Source: Sporocytophaga myxococcoides
GTDB taxonomy: Bacteria > Bacteroidota > Bacteroidia > Cytophagales > Cytophagaceae
NCBI RefSeq assembly: GCF_000775915.1
Contig: NZ_BBLT01000002.1
Coordinates: 496,001 to 560,000 of the forward strand
Direction: 5' to 3'
Length of the DNA stretch: 64,000 nucleotides
A program made the position numbers and the translations under genes. A model generated the notes under the pieces. The model had not been told where the DNA came from. It saw nothing but the letters and a program-made list of their open reading frames with translations, and ran no database searches. Of this stretch, positions 36,805 through 45,268 are shown piece after piece (the first letter of the stretch is position 1; each line of letters opens with the position of its first letter).

Positions 36805-37852
36805 AATGTTCAATTTCTTCTCCAGTTAGCACTTTTTTATCCTGTTTTTGGAAATATATTTTATCCATTAATTTTCGGTTAGGCATAATTTGTTTGTCAA
36901 GATAGGTGAGTTTCCAGTTGGTCCCGTCTTCAGGATCTTCAGCAGCATATCTAGCAATACCTGCGTCTGCCCATATTTCAAATTTGGTAATAAGTAGTGT
37001 AGATAATTTTAAAACAGGGAAAAGGAGTTTTAACCATTTGTTATTAACTGCCATTTGCACGAATACCTGGATTTTTGATTCATTAGCATTTACAGGGACA
37101 AGAAAGCTTGTTATGATAAAAGAGACAGCCCGTTCGGCCTTGGTATCTTTATCAGTCCAATAGTTTCTGTATGATCCATGAAGAGGTTTAAACCTAAACA
37201 CCCAATCATTATGATAGTGATCACCTTTTTTTATTCCGAAAAATGAACTTAAAAACAACGGCATGTTTCTGTATTTACAATCCAGAAATCCAAAAGTCTG
37301 TTCTTCTTCAATTTTAACTTTAAAGTCTACAGTATTCAGTTCATTAAGTCCTGGCCCTATAAAAGTATGCACTTTAAATGCATGTTCAATTTCACCGAAA
37401 TTATCCAGTGCAACCTTTATTGGTGCATCAAAGTGAGAGGAAAATTTGCCTATCAGTTCATATCCAGGTCTGATAAACTCCGGAAATGCTTCATCTGGTG
37501 TGTCTTTATTTGCAATCCATATAAAGCCATATTTATCCCATGTTTTTAAGCTATGTACTTCGCAGGTTTTGTTAGGTACCGAAGGGCTCTGAGCTTTGCC
37601 TGAGGCATTGATTCTCCACGCATGATACGCACATACAAGTTCTCCTTTTTTATTTATTTTACCTTTTGATAAAAGGGCACCCCGATGTGGGCAAGCTATG
37701 GGAAATGCAACAGGTTTACCGTCGTTGTCCCTGTATAGTACATATTTTTTTTCATTCAATGTAATCTCTTTTATCTTTTTCTTTAATGAAGAAGACTTAA
37801 GTACAGGATGAGGAAATTTAAGTATATCTGACTCTTCACAATGTTTTTTCAT
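36803..37852 (-). CDS. Rieske non-heme iron oxygenase
   Basis: A 349-aa oxygenase alpha-subunit-like enzyme. The Rieske 2Fe-2S domain (~10-120) has the ligands C54/H56 (CPHRG) and C74/H77 (CAYH). The catalytic domain has DNFGEIEHAFKVH with D150, H157 and H162 as likely iron site and bridge residues. No reductase or ferredoxin gene is nearby. It is the last gene of a tight minus-strand operon, 11 bp after the methyltransferase. A tailoring oxidation of the operon's product is inferred. Confidence 0.88.
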   Translation of the reverse strand: MKKHCEESDILKFPHPVLKSSSLKKKIKEITLNEKKYVLYRDNDGKPVAFPIACPHRGALLSKGKINKKGELVCAYHAWRINASGKAQSPSVPNKTCEVHSLKTWDKYGFIWIANKDTPDEAFPEFIRPGYELIGKFSSHFDAPIKVALDNFGEIEHAFKVHTFIGPGLNELNTVDFKVKIEEEQTFGFLDCKYRNMPLFLSSFFGIKKGDHYHNDWVFRFKPLHGSYRNYWTDKDTKAERAVSFIITSFLVPVNANESKIQVFVQMAVNNKWLKLLFPVLKLSTLLITKFEIWADAGIARYAAEDPEDGTNWKLTYLDKQIMPNRKLMDKIYFQKQDKKVLTGEEIEH

Positions 37853-37863
37853 ATGAGATCGAT

Positions 37864-38751
37864 TTATTTGTCTGAAATTCTGGCATGTACCATTCTTACA
37901 TGTCCTAGTGTCTGGCCAATAATCTTTCCATTTCTGTTTCTCAAATACATATTCTCTTGCTCTTCAGGTCCACAATCAGTTACCACAGACAAGTTTTGTT
38001 TGGATAAAAAAGGACTTATTTCATCTGCATTTAGACCGAACAGAAATGGTTCTTTAATTTTTGCCAGCCACTTAGCAATTTCTTTACCTCCATGCGTGCT
38101 ATGGTCTCCATTTACAAATTTTCTTGTAGCATAGTCAAAAACTATAGAGCTTCCTGCTGCACATTGAGATATAAAGCTAAGTACTCCTACAACGACTTTT
38201 TCAGGTAGATAATAAGAAACACCTTCCCACAAAAACAAGGTCCGTTTTTTCTTAGAAAACCCTGCTTCTATGAGACCTTCTTGAAAAGGTCTTTCATTAA
38301 AGTCCAATGGAATATAATGAATATTAGAAGGAATTTCTTCTGGAAGATGCACAAGCTTTTTTCTTTTATTTTTCTGTGTTCCCGGGAAGTCGACTTCAAA
38401 TACTTTTATATTCTTAAGATGTGCTTTGAATCTGATTCCCCTTGTGTCATATCCTGCGCCAAGTATCACCACTTGTTCTATATCTCTGGATATTTCTTTG
38501 AGAAGGATTTCATCAAAGAATTTTGTTCTGATGATAGCAAAACAGTAACTTCCAGGAGACATGGCTTCAATGAGCTTTTGAAGAAGCCATTGAGGTTTTA
38601 TGCTTGTAATAAGACGGTACTTGTATCCAATGAAAAATTTAGCAAGATAATCTTCACACTGGATACAAATATCCTCTTCTTGAGCCGTGGCTGCTCTTAG
38701 GGCAGCCACGGTTTCCGCAGAGCGGATTGCATTGCTTTTTTGTTTATTCAT
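37864..38751 (-). CDS. Class I SAM methyltransferase, leucine-carboxyl-methyltransferase-like
   Basis: A 295-aa methyltransferase of the LCMT/TIGR00027 type. Diagnostic segments are IIRTKFFDE (73-81), the SAM motif VVILGAGYDTRGIRF (94-108), the acidic VFEVDFP (117-123) and LFLWEGVSYYLPE, the family motif after motif III. The start ATG 38751 overlaps the upstream thioesterase stop by 8 bp, so it is coupled to it. Family members methylate carboxyl or hydroxyl groups of proteins or small molecules, which suggests esterification of an acid made by the upstream enzymes. Confidence 0.88.
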   Translation of the reverse strand: MNKQKSNAIRSAETVAALRAATAQEEDICIQCEDYLAKFFIGYKYRLITSIKPQWLLQKLIEAMSPGSYCFAIIRTKFFDEILLKEISRDIEQVVILGAGYDTRGIRFKAHLKNIKVFEVDFPGTQKNKRKKLVHLPEEIPSNIHYIPLDFNERPFQEGLIEAGFSKKKRTLFLWEGVSYYLPEKVVVGVLSFISQCAAGSSIVFDYATRKFVNGDHSTHGGKEIAKWLAKIKEPFLFGLNADEISPFLSKQNLSVVTDCGPEEQENMYLRNRNGKIIGQTLGHVRMVHARISDK

Positions 38752-39325
38752 GAATTGGATTGAAGGCAAGTACAACAGACCCTTTGCATTTAATACCATC
38801 TCCATCGGAGAATGAAACAGTAGTGTAAGCAAAGTGAGCATCATTAGAAGAGATTACTTTATCAATCGATATTTCTCCAAAGAAACCATCGCTGTCAAGT
38901 TGTTTTAAAAATTTTCCTTCTATTTTTACTATAAGCATTGAGGAAAGTTGTTGCCTCAGGAAAATGTCATAGTCAAGTTTTATTTTACTTTCCCATATTG
39001 GTATCAGCCTTTGAAAGATTCCTTCCTGAAGGCATTTCCCAAACATTACATATGCAAGTTGATTAAAACATATATTGAACTCAACAGCATTGAAATGTCC
39101 AGTATCATCTATATAACAGCTTTCAGGAATTGAAAATTTTCCTCTGGCAGTGATCAGACTGGTGGTAGAATTAGGTTCCAGTTTTTCCAGGAAATGAGTA
39201 ATCTCTGCTTCATACAGGTATTTTGCATGATTTCTGTATGGCTTTAGTATAAGATCAAGAAAGTCAGGGGAGATTTCTATTACAGGTGCCCCACTTTTAT
39301 AGGTGTTTTTTATTGCAGTTGTCAT
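38744..39325 (-). CDS. FcoT/ScoD-like thioesterase of isonitrile biosynthesis
   Basis: A 193-aa hot-dog-fold protein of the FcoT family (Mycobacterium Rv0098). In the actinobacterial pathway FcoT/ScoD adds glycine to an alpha,beta-unsaturated acyl thioester and releases the 3-(carboxymethylamino) acid. The signature ESCYIDDTGHFNAVEFNICF (68-87, 20 residues), then NQLAY, and RQQLSSMLIVKI match the family closely by memory. ATG 39325 (MTTAIKN) lies 5 bp after the ScoE-like stop. In-frame ATGs further upstream overlap that gene. Confidence 0.87.
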   Translation of the reverse strand: MTTAIKNTYKSGAPVIEISPDFLDLILKPYRNHAKYLYEAEITHFLEKLEPNSTTSLITARGKFSIPESCYIDDTGHFNAVEFNICFNQLAYVMFGKCLQEGIFQRLIPIWESKIKLDYDIFLRQQLSSMLIVKIEGKFLKQLDSDGFFGEISIDKVISSNDAHFAYTTVSFSDGDGIKCKGSVVLAFNPIHE

Positions 39326-39332
39326 AGTGGTT

Positions 39333-40250
39333 TCAGTTTTGTAATGCGTTAACATTTTCATGGAGTAGAGAGGCACACAAAGGAAATGCATCCTTTAAGG
39401 TAATTCTGTACATCATCGTTTCTTCTTCTTTCTTTACATCTTCGTGGATGTTTTCAGTGACGGCTTTTTTTCTTCCTGAACAATGAGCGAGAAAGCGATT
39501 ATCCCATATGATAAGATCACCAAGAGACCAGGTAACTTCTCTGATAAACTGATCTGTTTCTGCAAAGTCAAAAATTTCATTTAATATTCTTTGAGAGTCA
39601 TCCAGAGATTTATTCTTAATCCCTATTGTAAAGCCTCTTGTACCGTATACAATTTTTTCTTTAGTATATGGATGTTCAAGAATGGCTGGGTGATTGACAG
39701 GAGGGGCGTAAAAGTCAATCATTTCAAGCATTTCAGAGATATCTATACCTGCATCTTCCGGACGGATTTTATATTTCCATCTTCCGCTATGGATAAATTC
39801 TTCTCCTTCTATTTCCTTGAGAAGCTTCTTGGGAAGTGCTTTGTATACAGCGTTCATGTCAATAAATTTAGTTGTTCTTTTAACCGTTGAAGGAAGTACT
39901 TTAGGCAATAACATAGTAAGTACTTTTGGATCCTTCTCAAACGATGTGTCAGAATGCCAGTATCCACCCGTACGAGGTACGCCTATTTGTTTTCCATCTT
40001 TTTTTACATTTGATGATACGAAGATCAGCGGAAACTTCGGATGGTGATAGTTCTCTTGAAGATAGGGTATGGGAGTTCCGAATCTAGTAGCAAAGTTACA
40101 ATAAGCTTCATCGGATATATCCTGATTTTTAAGAATGATAATCCGGTTTTTGTACAACTCATTTTGGAGTGAACTTATTTCAGTATCTGAAAGGTGGTTT
40201 ACGTCAACGCCGTATATATTACAGCCGATAGCAATTTTTTCTGTTTTCAT
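39333..40250 (-). CDS. ScoE/Rv0097-like isonitrile-forming iron(II)/2-oxoglutarate oxygenase
   Basis: A 305-aa TauD-superfamily enzyme. The Fe ligands are H99, D101 (GYWHSDTSF) and H256 (FLAHCSG), and R282 (YRITL) is the likely 2-oxoglutarate anchor. Segments YHH...PLIFVSS (68-80), GVPRTGGYWH, the FIDM strand, KIRPED (161-166) and LGDLIIWDNR follow the Rv0097/ScoE order rather than plain taurine dioxygenase. ScoE converts 3-(carboxymethylamino) acids into beta-isonitrile acids. A 14-residue charged insert lies between H256 and R282. It is the first gene of the operon. Confidence 0.87.
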   Translation of the reverse strand: MKTEKIAIGCNIYGVDVNHLSDTEISSLQNELYKNRIIILKNQDISDEAYCNFATRFGTPIPYLQENYHHPKFPLIFVSSNVKKDGKQIGVPRTGGYWHSDTSFEKDPKVLTMLLPKVLPSTVKRTTKFIDMNAVYKALPKKLLKEIEGEEFIHSGRWKYKIRPEDAGIDISEMLEMIDFYAPPVNHPAILEHPYTKEKIVYGTRGFTIGIKNKSLDDSQRILNEIFDFAETDQFIREVTWSLGDLIIWDNRFLAHCSGRKKAVTENIHEDVKKEEETMMYRITLKDAFPLCASLLHENVNALQN

Positions 40251-40490
40251 AAATGTTTTTAATAAGTATTGTTTGAATATTTTAAAGGGTATAGCTTGCC
40301 TGGCTCAGGTTCATTTTAACTGAATGAGATACAGAGAAAGCCAAAACGGTACTTTGTTATTATGTCCTAGTAAGACATAACAGATTGGTGGTTTTTTAAG
40401 AATTCAGCGCGCTTGAGTTCCTAGATATATGAGGGTTACAGAAGAACATTGTTCATAAACATAGCTAGCGTTTGTGACCATAACCCGGAT
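40251..40490 (-). promoter_or_regulatory. Long structured leader of the isonitrile-type operon
   Basis: If transcription starts at the -7 box near 40495, the leader is about 235 nt. It has GGGTTA/TAACCC (40433-40438 with 40481-40486) enclosing GAACATTGTTC, a GC-rich AGCGCGCT palindrome (40406-40413), a TTATGTC/GACATAA dyad, and a CTCA..TTCA/TGAATGAG hairpin (about 40303-40327). No known riboswitch consensus was recognised. The rest of the gap to 40837 is AT-rich, and I see no gene in it. Confidence 0.4.
40360..40380. promoter_or_regulatory. Inverted repeat, possible operator
   Basis: TTATGTC-CTAGTAA-GACATAA is a perfect 7-bp dyad with a 7-bp centre, 110 bp upstream of the ScoE-like gene. It could bind a dimeric regulator or form a hairpin in the leader. 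Confidence 0.45.
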
Positions 40491-40498
40491 CAAAAGTA
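40491..40498 (-). promoter_or_regulatory. -7 element upstream of the isonitrile-type operon
   Basis: Minus strand TACTTTTG, a perfect TAnnTTTG. No TTG is found at the -33 position, so it is tentative. Confidence 0.4.
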
Positions 40499-40836
40499 TA
40501 GAATAAAAATACATCTAAAAATTTTTGAAATACTTTTTTTGCTTTTGTAATTAAAAATGCAGTAAAGGGGTAGAGCTTTTAAATGGTTGTCTTTAAGGAA
40601 ATTAAATTACATCGTTATAGTCTGCCTTTTCGGCGATACGGAGATTAATGTTATGGGTATTTGGGATTTTATGAAGGGGATATTGAATTAATATATGATT
40701 GTGTATACATAGTTAACGGAAGAAGTAAGGGGAAAAAGTTATATTTTTTACTTTGTCATAAAAGAACAGATCTTTTTTTGTTTGTCTTCTTCTTTCAAAG
40801 AAACCAAAAAAATAATTCTACAATATGAGAGAAATA

Positions 40837-40883
40837 AAAAGCAAGCCCTTTGACTCAACATGTAATCAAAGGGCTCGCTTTTA
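40837..40883 (-). terminator. Terminator at the end of the metal-efflux operon
   Basis: AAAAGC(A)AGCCCTTTGA pairs with TCAAAGGGCT(C)GCTTTT around a 12-nt loop. On the minus strand the stem ends in TTTTTAT, about 16 bp after the efflux adaptor stop. Confidence 0.88.
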
Positions 40884-40898
40884 TATTATTCAGATAGT

Positions 40899-42089
40899 TT
40901 AATCAGCAAAAACGCCACCTGTCTTTTTCTTTCTTTCCATTTCTATTGCCATTACATTATTTGCAGCTACAAATATTTCATTTTCTACAGGATTTGGAAA
41001 AATGATCTCAGTAAATTTTTCATTTTTATCTCCCAGATCAACTTTATGTTTGCTAAGTTTAATCTTACCTTCTTTTACTTTTTTATCTGTTAAGAAGATA
41101 TAATAATGATCATCTTCCTGTAACAAGCTGGAGCGAGGTACAGTTGGAGCGGGAGTGTTATTACTCTTATTCTCTAGTATAGCCATTATGTTCATGTCTG
41201 GAAGGATAATGCTTTTGCCCGGAGCAGTGAATTTAACAAAGACATTGATTGCTTTTGTGTTCTCATCAATTACTTTAGCTATATTGAATACAGTTCCCTG
41301 TACTTCTCCGAATGAGTGATTGATAAAGTCAAGGGTTACAGATTGGCCGGCTTTAATTAAATCAATATCTTTTTCATAAACATAAATTTCAGCAAGAAGC
41401 TGACTCACATCTATCAATTCAGCCAGAATTGTTTCAGCAGATGCAATCATCCCAACGCTGACAGGCAGTGAATGTATGTATCCGGAGATTGGAGCTTTGA
41501 TTGATAATTTTGTTCTTATTGCTTCAGATCCATTTCCTTCCATATCAATACCCAGCAACGCAAGTTTTGCTTTCAGCGATGCTTGTCTGTTTAGGGAAGC
41601 CCTATGCTTGGTTTGTACTGTCTGAAGATCTACAAGTGCACCGACATTATTTTTTCTGAGTTCTTCCTGTCTTTTAAGTTCAATAGTTAAGAAATCAGTT
41701 TCATTTTTAGCTGCAAAATATTCTTCCTGAAGTTCTACCAGCCTCATGCTGCTTAGTTCGACAAGGGGTTTACCTTTTTCAACAAAATCACCTTCATGAA
41801 CAAACACTTTTTCTATTTTCCCTTGCACATTGGAACTTACCTCTGCTCTATAGTTTGGTAAGGCCACAATTTTTCCATTAAAATGAACATATGATTCCAA
41901 TGCCTTTTTCTCAGGAGATACAAGGTTTATATCCAACCTTTTCATTTGGTCTTCAGTCAGCTCAATAGAATTTTCTTCTACTACCGGCACAGATGCACTT
42001 TTGTTATCTTTATGGCAAGCCTGAAATACTACGATAAGCATGCAACATAGATAGCTTGTTATTAATTTATTCAGAATTGAATTTATCAT
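40899..42089 (-). CDS. RND efflux periplasmic adaptor (CusB/CzcB-like lipoprotein)
   Basis: A 396-aa membrane-fusion protein linking the RND pump to the outer-membrane channel. The N-terminus ends in FQAC, a lipobox with Cys25 as the probable lipidation site, followed by HKD. The biotinyl-lipoyl halves (GKIEKVFVHEGDFVEKGKPLVELS; IKAPISGYIHSLPVSVG), a central coiled coil (~105-170) and beta-barrel domains are visible. It is the last gene of a three-gene unit reading TolC-like, CusA-like and this adaptor. Confidence 0.9.
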   Translation of the reverse strand: MINSILNKLITSYLCCMLIVVFQACHKDNKSASVPVVEENSIELTEDQMKRLDINLVSPEKKALESYVHFNGKIVALPNYRAEVSSNVQGKIEKVFVHEGDFVEKGKPLVELSSMRLVELQEEYFAAKNETDFLTIELKRQEELRKNNVGALVDLQTVQTKHRASLNRQASLKAKLALLGIDMEGNGSEAIRTKLSIKAPISGYIHSLPVSVGMIASAETILAELIDVSQLLAEIYVYEKDIDLIKAGQSVTLDFINHSFGEVQGTVFNIAKVIDENTKAINVFVKFTAPGKSIILPDMNIMAILENKSNNTPAPTVPRSSLLQEDDHYYIFLTDKKVKEGKIKLSKHKVDLGDKNEKFTEIIFPNPVENEIFVAANNVMAIEMERKKKTGGVFAD

Positions 42090-42110
42090 GATAAATATAG
42101 TTAGAGAATA

Positions 42111-45100
42111 TTAATTGTTTTCGGGAAGGTATTTTTTATACCAGCTTTCTGATTGATCTTTCTTAAATATTGTATAAAATACGGGTAATACAATTAGTGT
42201 GAGGAAAGTCGCAGTAAACAATCCCCCGATAACCACAGTGGCAAGAGGCTTTTGAACTTCAGCACCAGCGCTGGAAGATATAGCCATTGGAAGAAAACCC
42301 AAAGCAGCTACAAAACTTGTCATTAATACAGGCCTTAATCTGTCTTTAAGTCCGATTAGTACACGTTCTTTTGGATCTGTTATTCCTTCAAGCAGCAAGT
42401 CGTTGAACTTACTTACAAGTAAGATCCCATTCAATACTGCAACACCGAAAAGTGCAATAAATCCTACTCCTGCAGATATACTGAAGTTCATATCCCGGAG
42501 TAATAAAGAGAAAACTCCTCCCACTGCTGAAAGGGGAACAACTGAAAATATAAGGAAGCTATCTCTGAAAGTGTTGAATGAAATAAACAGTAGTATAAAG
42601 ATGATCAATAGTGCTATAGGCACTACTATTGATAATCTGTTTTTAGCTCGTTCAAAATTTTCGAATTCGCCACCGTATTCTACTGTATAACCCTGAGGGA
42701 TGAATATTTCATTATTGATTCTGTTACGCACATCTGATACTACAGAGGCAAGGTCTCTGCCTCTTACGTTAAATCCTATGTTGGATTTCCTTTGAAGGTT
42801 TTCATGTCCTATTTCGGAGGGACCTACATCTTCGCTAATTTCTGCAAGGTGCTGCAATGGAAGTGGATTTCCGTCTCTATCACTAATTAGAAGATTATGG
42901 ATGTTTTCAGTTTTGCTTCTTTCATCACTGGAAAGTCTGACACTTAAGTCAAAACGTTTGTTGTTTTCGTAAATAATACCGGCAATTCCTCCCGCAAATG
43001 CTGTCTGAATTGCTCTGTTAATTTGTGAAACAGTAACACCATAATAGGCCATATGATCTCTGTTATATTTTATATTAATCTGAGGAAGCCCGTATATTTT
43101 GTTCTCCTGCACATCAGTAGCACCTTCTACTTCTTTTATAATGCTGATGATCTGGTTGCTTTTATTCACAAGGGTATCAAGGTCCGGGCCGAAAACCTTT
43201 ACGACAACATCTGTTCTTGCACCACTCATCAGTTCATTTACTCTGTTTTCTATTGGCTGCTGAATTGAAACTACGATCCCTGGAAACTTTTGCATTACAT
43301 CAGATACCAGGTCTGCGAGGTCTTCCTGAGTTTTGGCTTTTTCCCAGTGTTCTTTATCTTTTAATACGACTACAATTTCCTGAGCTTCCAGAGGCATTGG
43401 ATCTACAGGCACTTCTGAGGTTCCGATTTTAGAAACAATCCGTTCAATCTCTTCAGGAAATTCTCTGAGGAGTTCTGCCTGGATCTTGTCGCTTAATTTT
43501 AAAGATTCAGAAAGTGATGTTCCTACAGGAAGATTTACTTCTATAACAAGATCACCTTCCTGAAGTTTTGGAATAAATTCTCCACCGATGATAGCAAATC
43601 CGAATATCCCGGCGCCAAGTACAGCAAGAGCAAATCCGACAATTGCAGCTTTTTTTTCCATACCCCATACAAGGATCTTTCGAAGGAAGTTGTATATCGC
43701 ATCGATGAGCTTTTGAGAAATTCCATGATCTTCGTGGGAAGAAGGTTTTATGATCAATGCAGACATCATAGGTACATAAGTGATCGATAAAAGTAACGCT
43801 CCGATGATTGCAAAGCTTACCGTTTTAGCCATAGGTGTAAACATTTTACCTTCTATACCTGTAAGCGTGAGTATGGGAAAATATACAATAAGAATAATCA
43901 GGCCTCCGAATACTACTGATTTTTTTACATCTGTTGCAGCATTTATAACAATTTCCTGTCGTTCTGCATAGCGCATTTTCTGTGTCTGCCTTCCGGCCAT
44001 TTTTAAGGAAAGGTGCAAAACTGCAGCCTCAACAACGATGATGGCAGGATCTACAAGTAGACCGAAGTCGATTGCACCAAGACTCATCAGGTTTCCAACT
44101 ACACCAAATTCTTTCATTAGTCCGAATGCGAAAAGCATGGATAGTGGAATTACAGAAGCCGCAAGCAAACTGGCTCTCCAATTGCCCAGGAAGAAAAGAA
44201 TTACCAGCACTACTATTATAGCGCCTTCGATAAGATTTGTATAAACAGTCTTTATTGCCTTGGATACAAGCTTCTCTCTATCTATGAATGGTTCAATGAT
44301 CAAACCTTCGGGAAGGGAAGCTTCGATTTGTTTCATTCTACTTTTTATTCTTGCGATTACCTCACTTCCGTTTTCACCCTTCATCATCATGATAATACCT
44401 CCGACTACCTCTCCATTCCCATTCATTGTCATAGCTCCATAACGTATACTATTACCATAATCTACTTCAGCTACATCTCTTATTAATACAGGAGCTCCCA
44501 CGTTGTTTTTAACAACTGATTTTCCAATTTCTTCAAGTGTTGTTGCTAGTCCGATTCCTCTTATGGTAAAAGCTTTATTGTTCTTTTCAATATATGCTCC
44601 TCCTGTATTGCTGTTTCCCCGGCTTAGCGCATCAAATAGCTCATCAATTGAAACTCCCAGCGCTTTCATTCTGTCTGGTTTTATCTTAGCCTGGTATTCT
44701 TTTTTGTATCCTCCAAAACCGCTCACTTCCGCAATTCCAGGGATTCCCAGCAGTTGTTTTCTTATATTCCAGTCCTGTAGGGTTCTGATCTCCATTAAAG
44801 AAAAACTTTTATCTTTAGGATTTTCAGGTCTTACTACATATTGAAATACCTCTCCAAGACCTGTTGAAACAGGCCCCATATAAGGTTTTCCAAGTTCTTC
44901 CGGAATCTCAGCCTGTACTGCCTGGATTCTTTCAAATACTTGTTGCCTTGCCCAGTAAACATCTGTATTATCTGTAAAGACGAGTTTTACAACACTTAGT
45001 CCAAACTTAGAGGTTGATCTCATTTCAATAAGCCCAGGGATATTGGACATAGCCATTTCAATAGGGGCTGTAATGAATTTCTCAATCTCAAGAGAGGCAA

Positions 45101-45266
45101 GACTTGGACTATTGGTAATAACATCTACCTGATTGCTCGTTACATCAGGGACTGCATCCACAGGAAGCTCAGACAAAGAGTAACTTCCCCATAAGATCAA
45201 TATTAATGTTAAAACAAGAACAACAATGTAATTGCGTACACTGAAACTTATAATCTTTTCAATCAT
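42111..45266 (-). CDS. Heavy-metal RND efflux pump (CusA/CzcA family)
   Basis: A 1051-aa inner-membrane proton-driven transporter. It has 12 helices and two large periplasmic loops. The TM4 motif DFGLLVDPAIIVVE has Asp, Asp and Glu at the spacing of the CzcA proton-relay residues D402, D408 and E415, but with Pro where CzcA has Gly. The N-terminus (LSELPVDAVPDVTSNQVDVITN) and GIAEVSGFGGYKKEYQ are typical of the HME subfamily. The substrate is probably Cu(I), Ag(I), Zn, Co or Cd; the exact metal is not clear. Confidence 0.93.
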   Translation of the reverse strand: MIEKIISFSVRNYIVVLVLTLILILWGSYSLSELPVDAVPDVTSNQVDVITNSPSLASLEIEKFITAPIEMAMSNIPGLIEMRSTSKFGLSVVKLVFTDNTDVYWARQQVFERIQAVQAEIPEELGKPYMGPVSTGLGEVFQYVVRPENPKDKSFSLMEIRTLQDWNIRKQLLGIPGIAEVSGFGGYKKEYQAKIKPDRMKALGVSIDELFDALSRGNSNTGGAYIEKNNKAFTIRGIGLATTLEEIGKSVVKNNVGAPVLIRDVAEVDYGNSIRYGAMTMNGNGEVVGGIIMMMKGENGSEVIARIKSRMKQIEASLPEGLIIEPFIDREKLVSKAIKTVYTNLIEGAIIVVLVILFFLGNWRASLLAASVIPLSMLFAFGLMKEFGVVGNLMSLGAIDFGLLVDPAIIVVEAAVLHLSLKMAGRQTQKMRYAERQEIVINAATDVKKSVVFGGLIILIVYFPILTLTGIEGKMFTPMAKTVSFAIIGALLLSITYVPMMSALIIKPSSHEDHGISQKLIDAIYNFLRKILVWGMEKKAAIVGFALAVLGAGIFGFAIIGGEFIPKLQEGDLVIEVNLPVGTSLSESLKLSDKIQAELLREFPEEIERIVSKIGTSEVPVDPMPLEAQEIVVVLKDKEHWEKAKTQEDLADLVSDVMQKFPGIVVSIQQPIENRVNELMSGARTDVVVKVFGPDLDTLVNKSNQIISIIKEVEGATDVQENKIYGLPQINIKYNRDHMAYYGVTVSQINRAIQTAFAGGIAGIIYENNKRFDLSVRLSSDERSKTENIHNLLISDRDGNPLPLQHLAEISEDVGPSEIGHENLQRKSNIGFNVRGRDLASVVSDVRNRINNEIFIPQGYTVEYGGEFENFERAKNRLSIVVPIALLIIFILLFISFNTFRDSFLIFSVVPLSAVGGVFSLLLRDMNFSISAGVGFIALFGVAVLNGILLVSKFNDLLLEGITDPKERVLIGLKDRLRPVLMTSFVAALGFLPMAISSSAGAEVQKPLATVVIGGLFTATFLTLIVLPVFYTIFKKDQSESWYKKYLPENN

Positions 45267-45268
45267 GA

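Noticed and set aside
39333-40250. Plain taurine (TauD) or alkylsulfonate dioxygenase
   Set aside because: The YHH, IFVSS, GVPRTG and KIRP segments and the adjacent FcoT gene fit the ScoE/Rv0097 group better. No sulfur-uptake genes are nearby.
40280-40330. TPP riboswitch resemblance (AACCTGA...) in the leader of the isonitrile-type operon
   Set aside because: The GCTGAGA core and the GGAGGGA end are missing, so only a short chance match is left.
43053-44844. Plus-strand open frames inside the RND pump gene
   Set aside because: They are antisense shadows of a well supported gene with clear family motifs.
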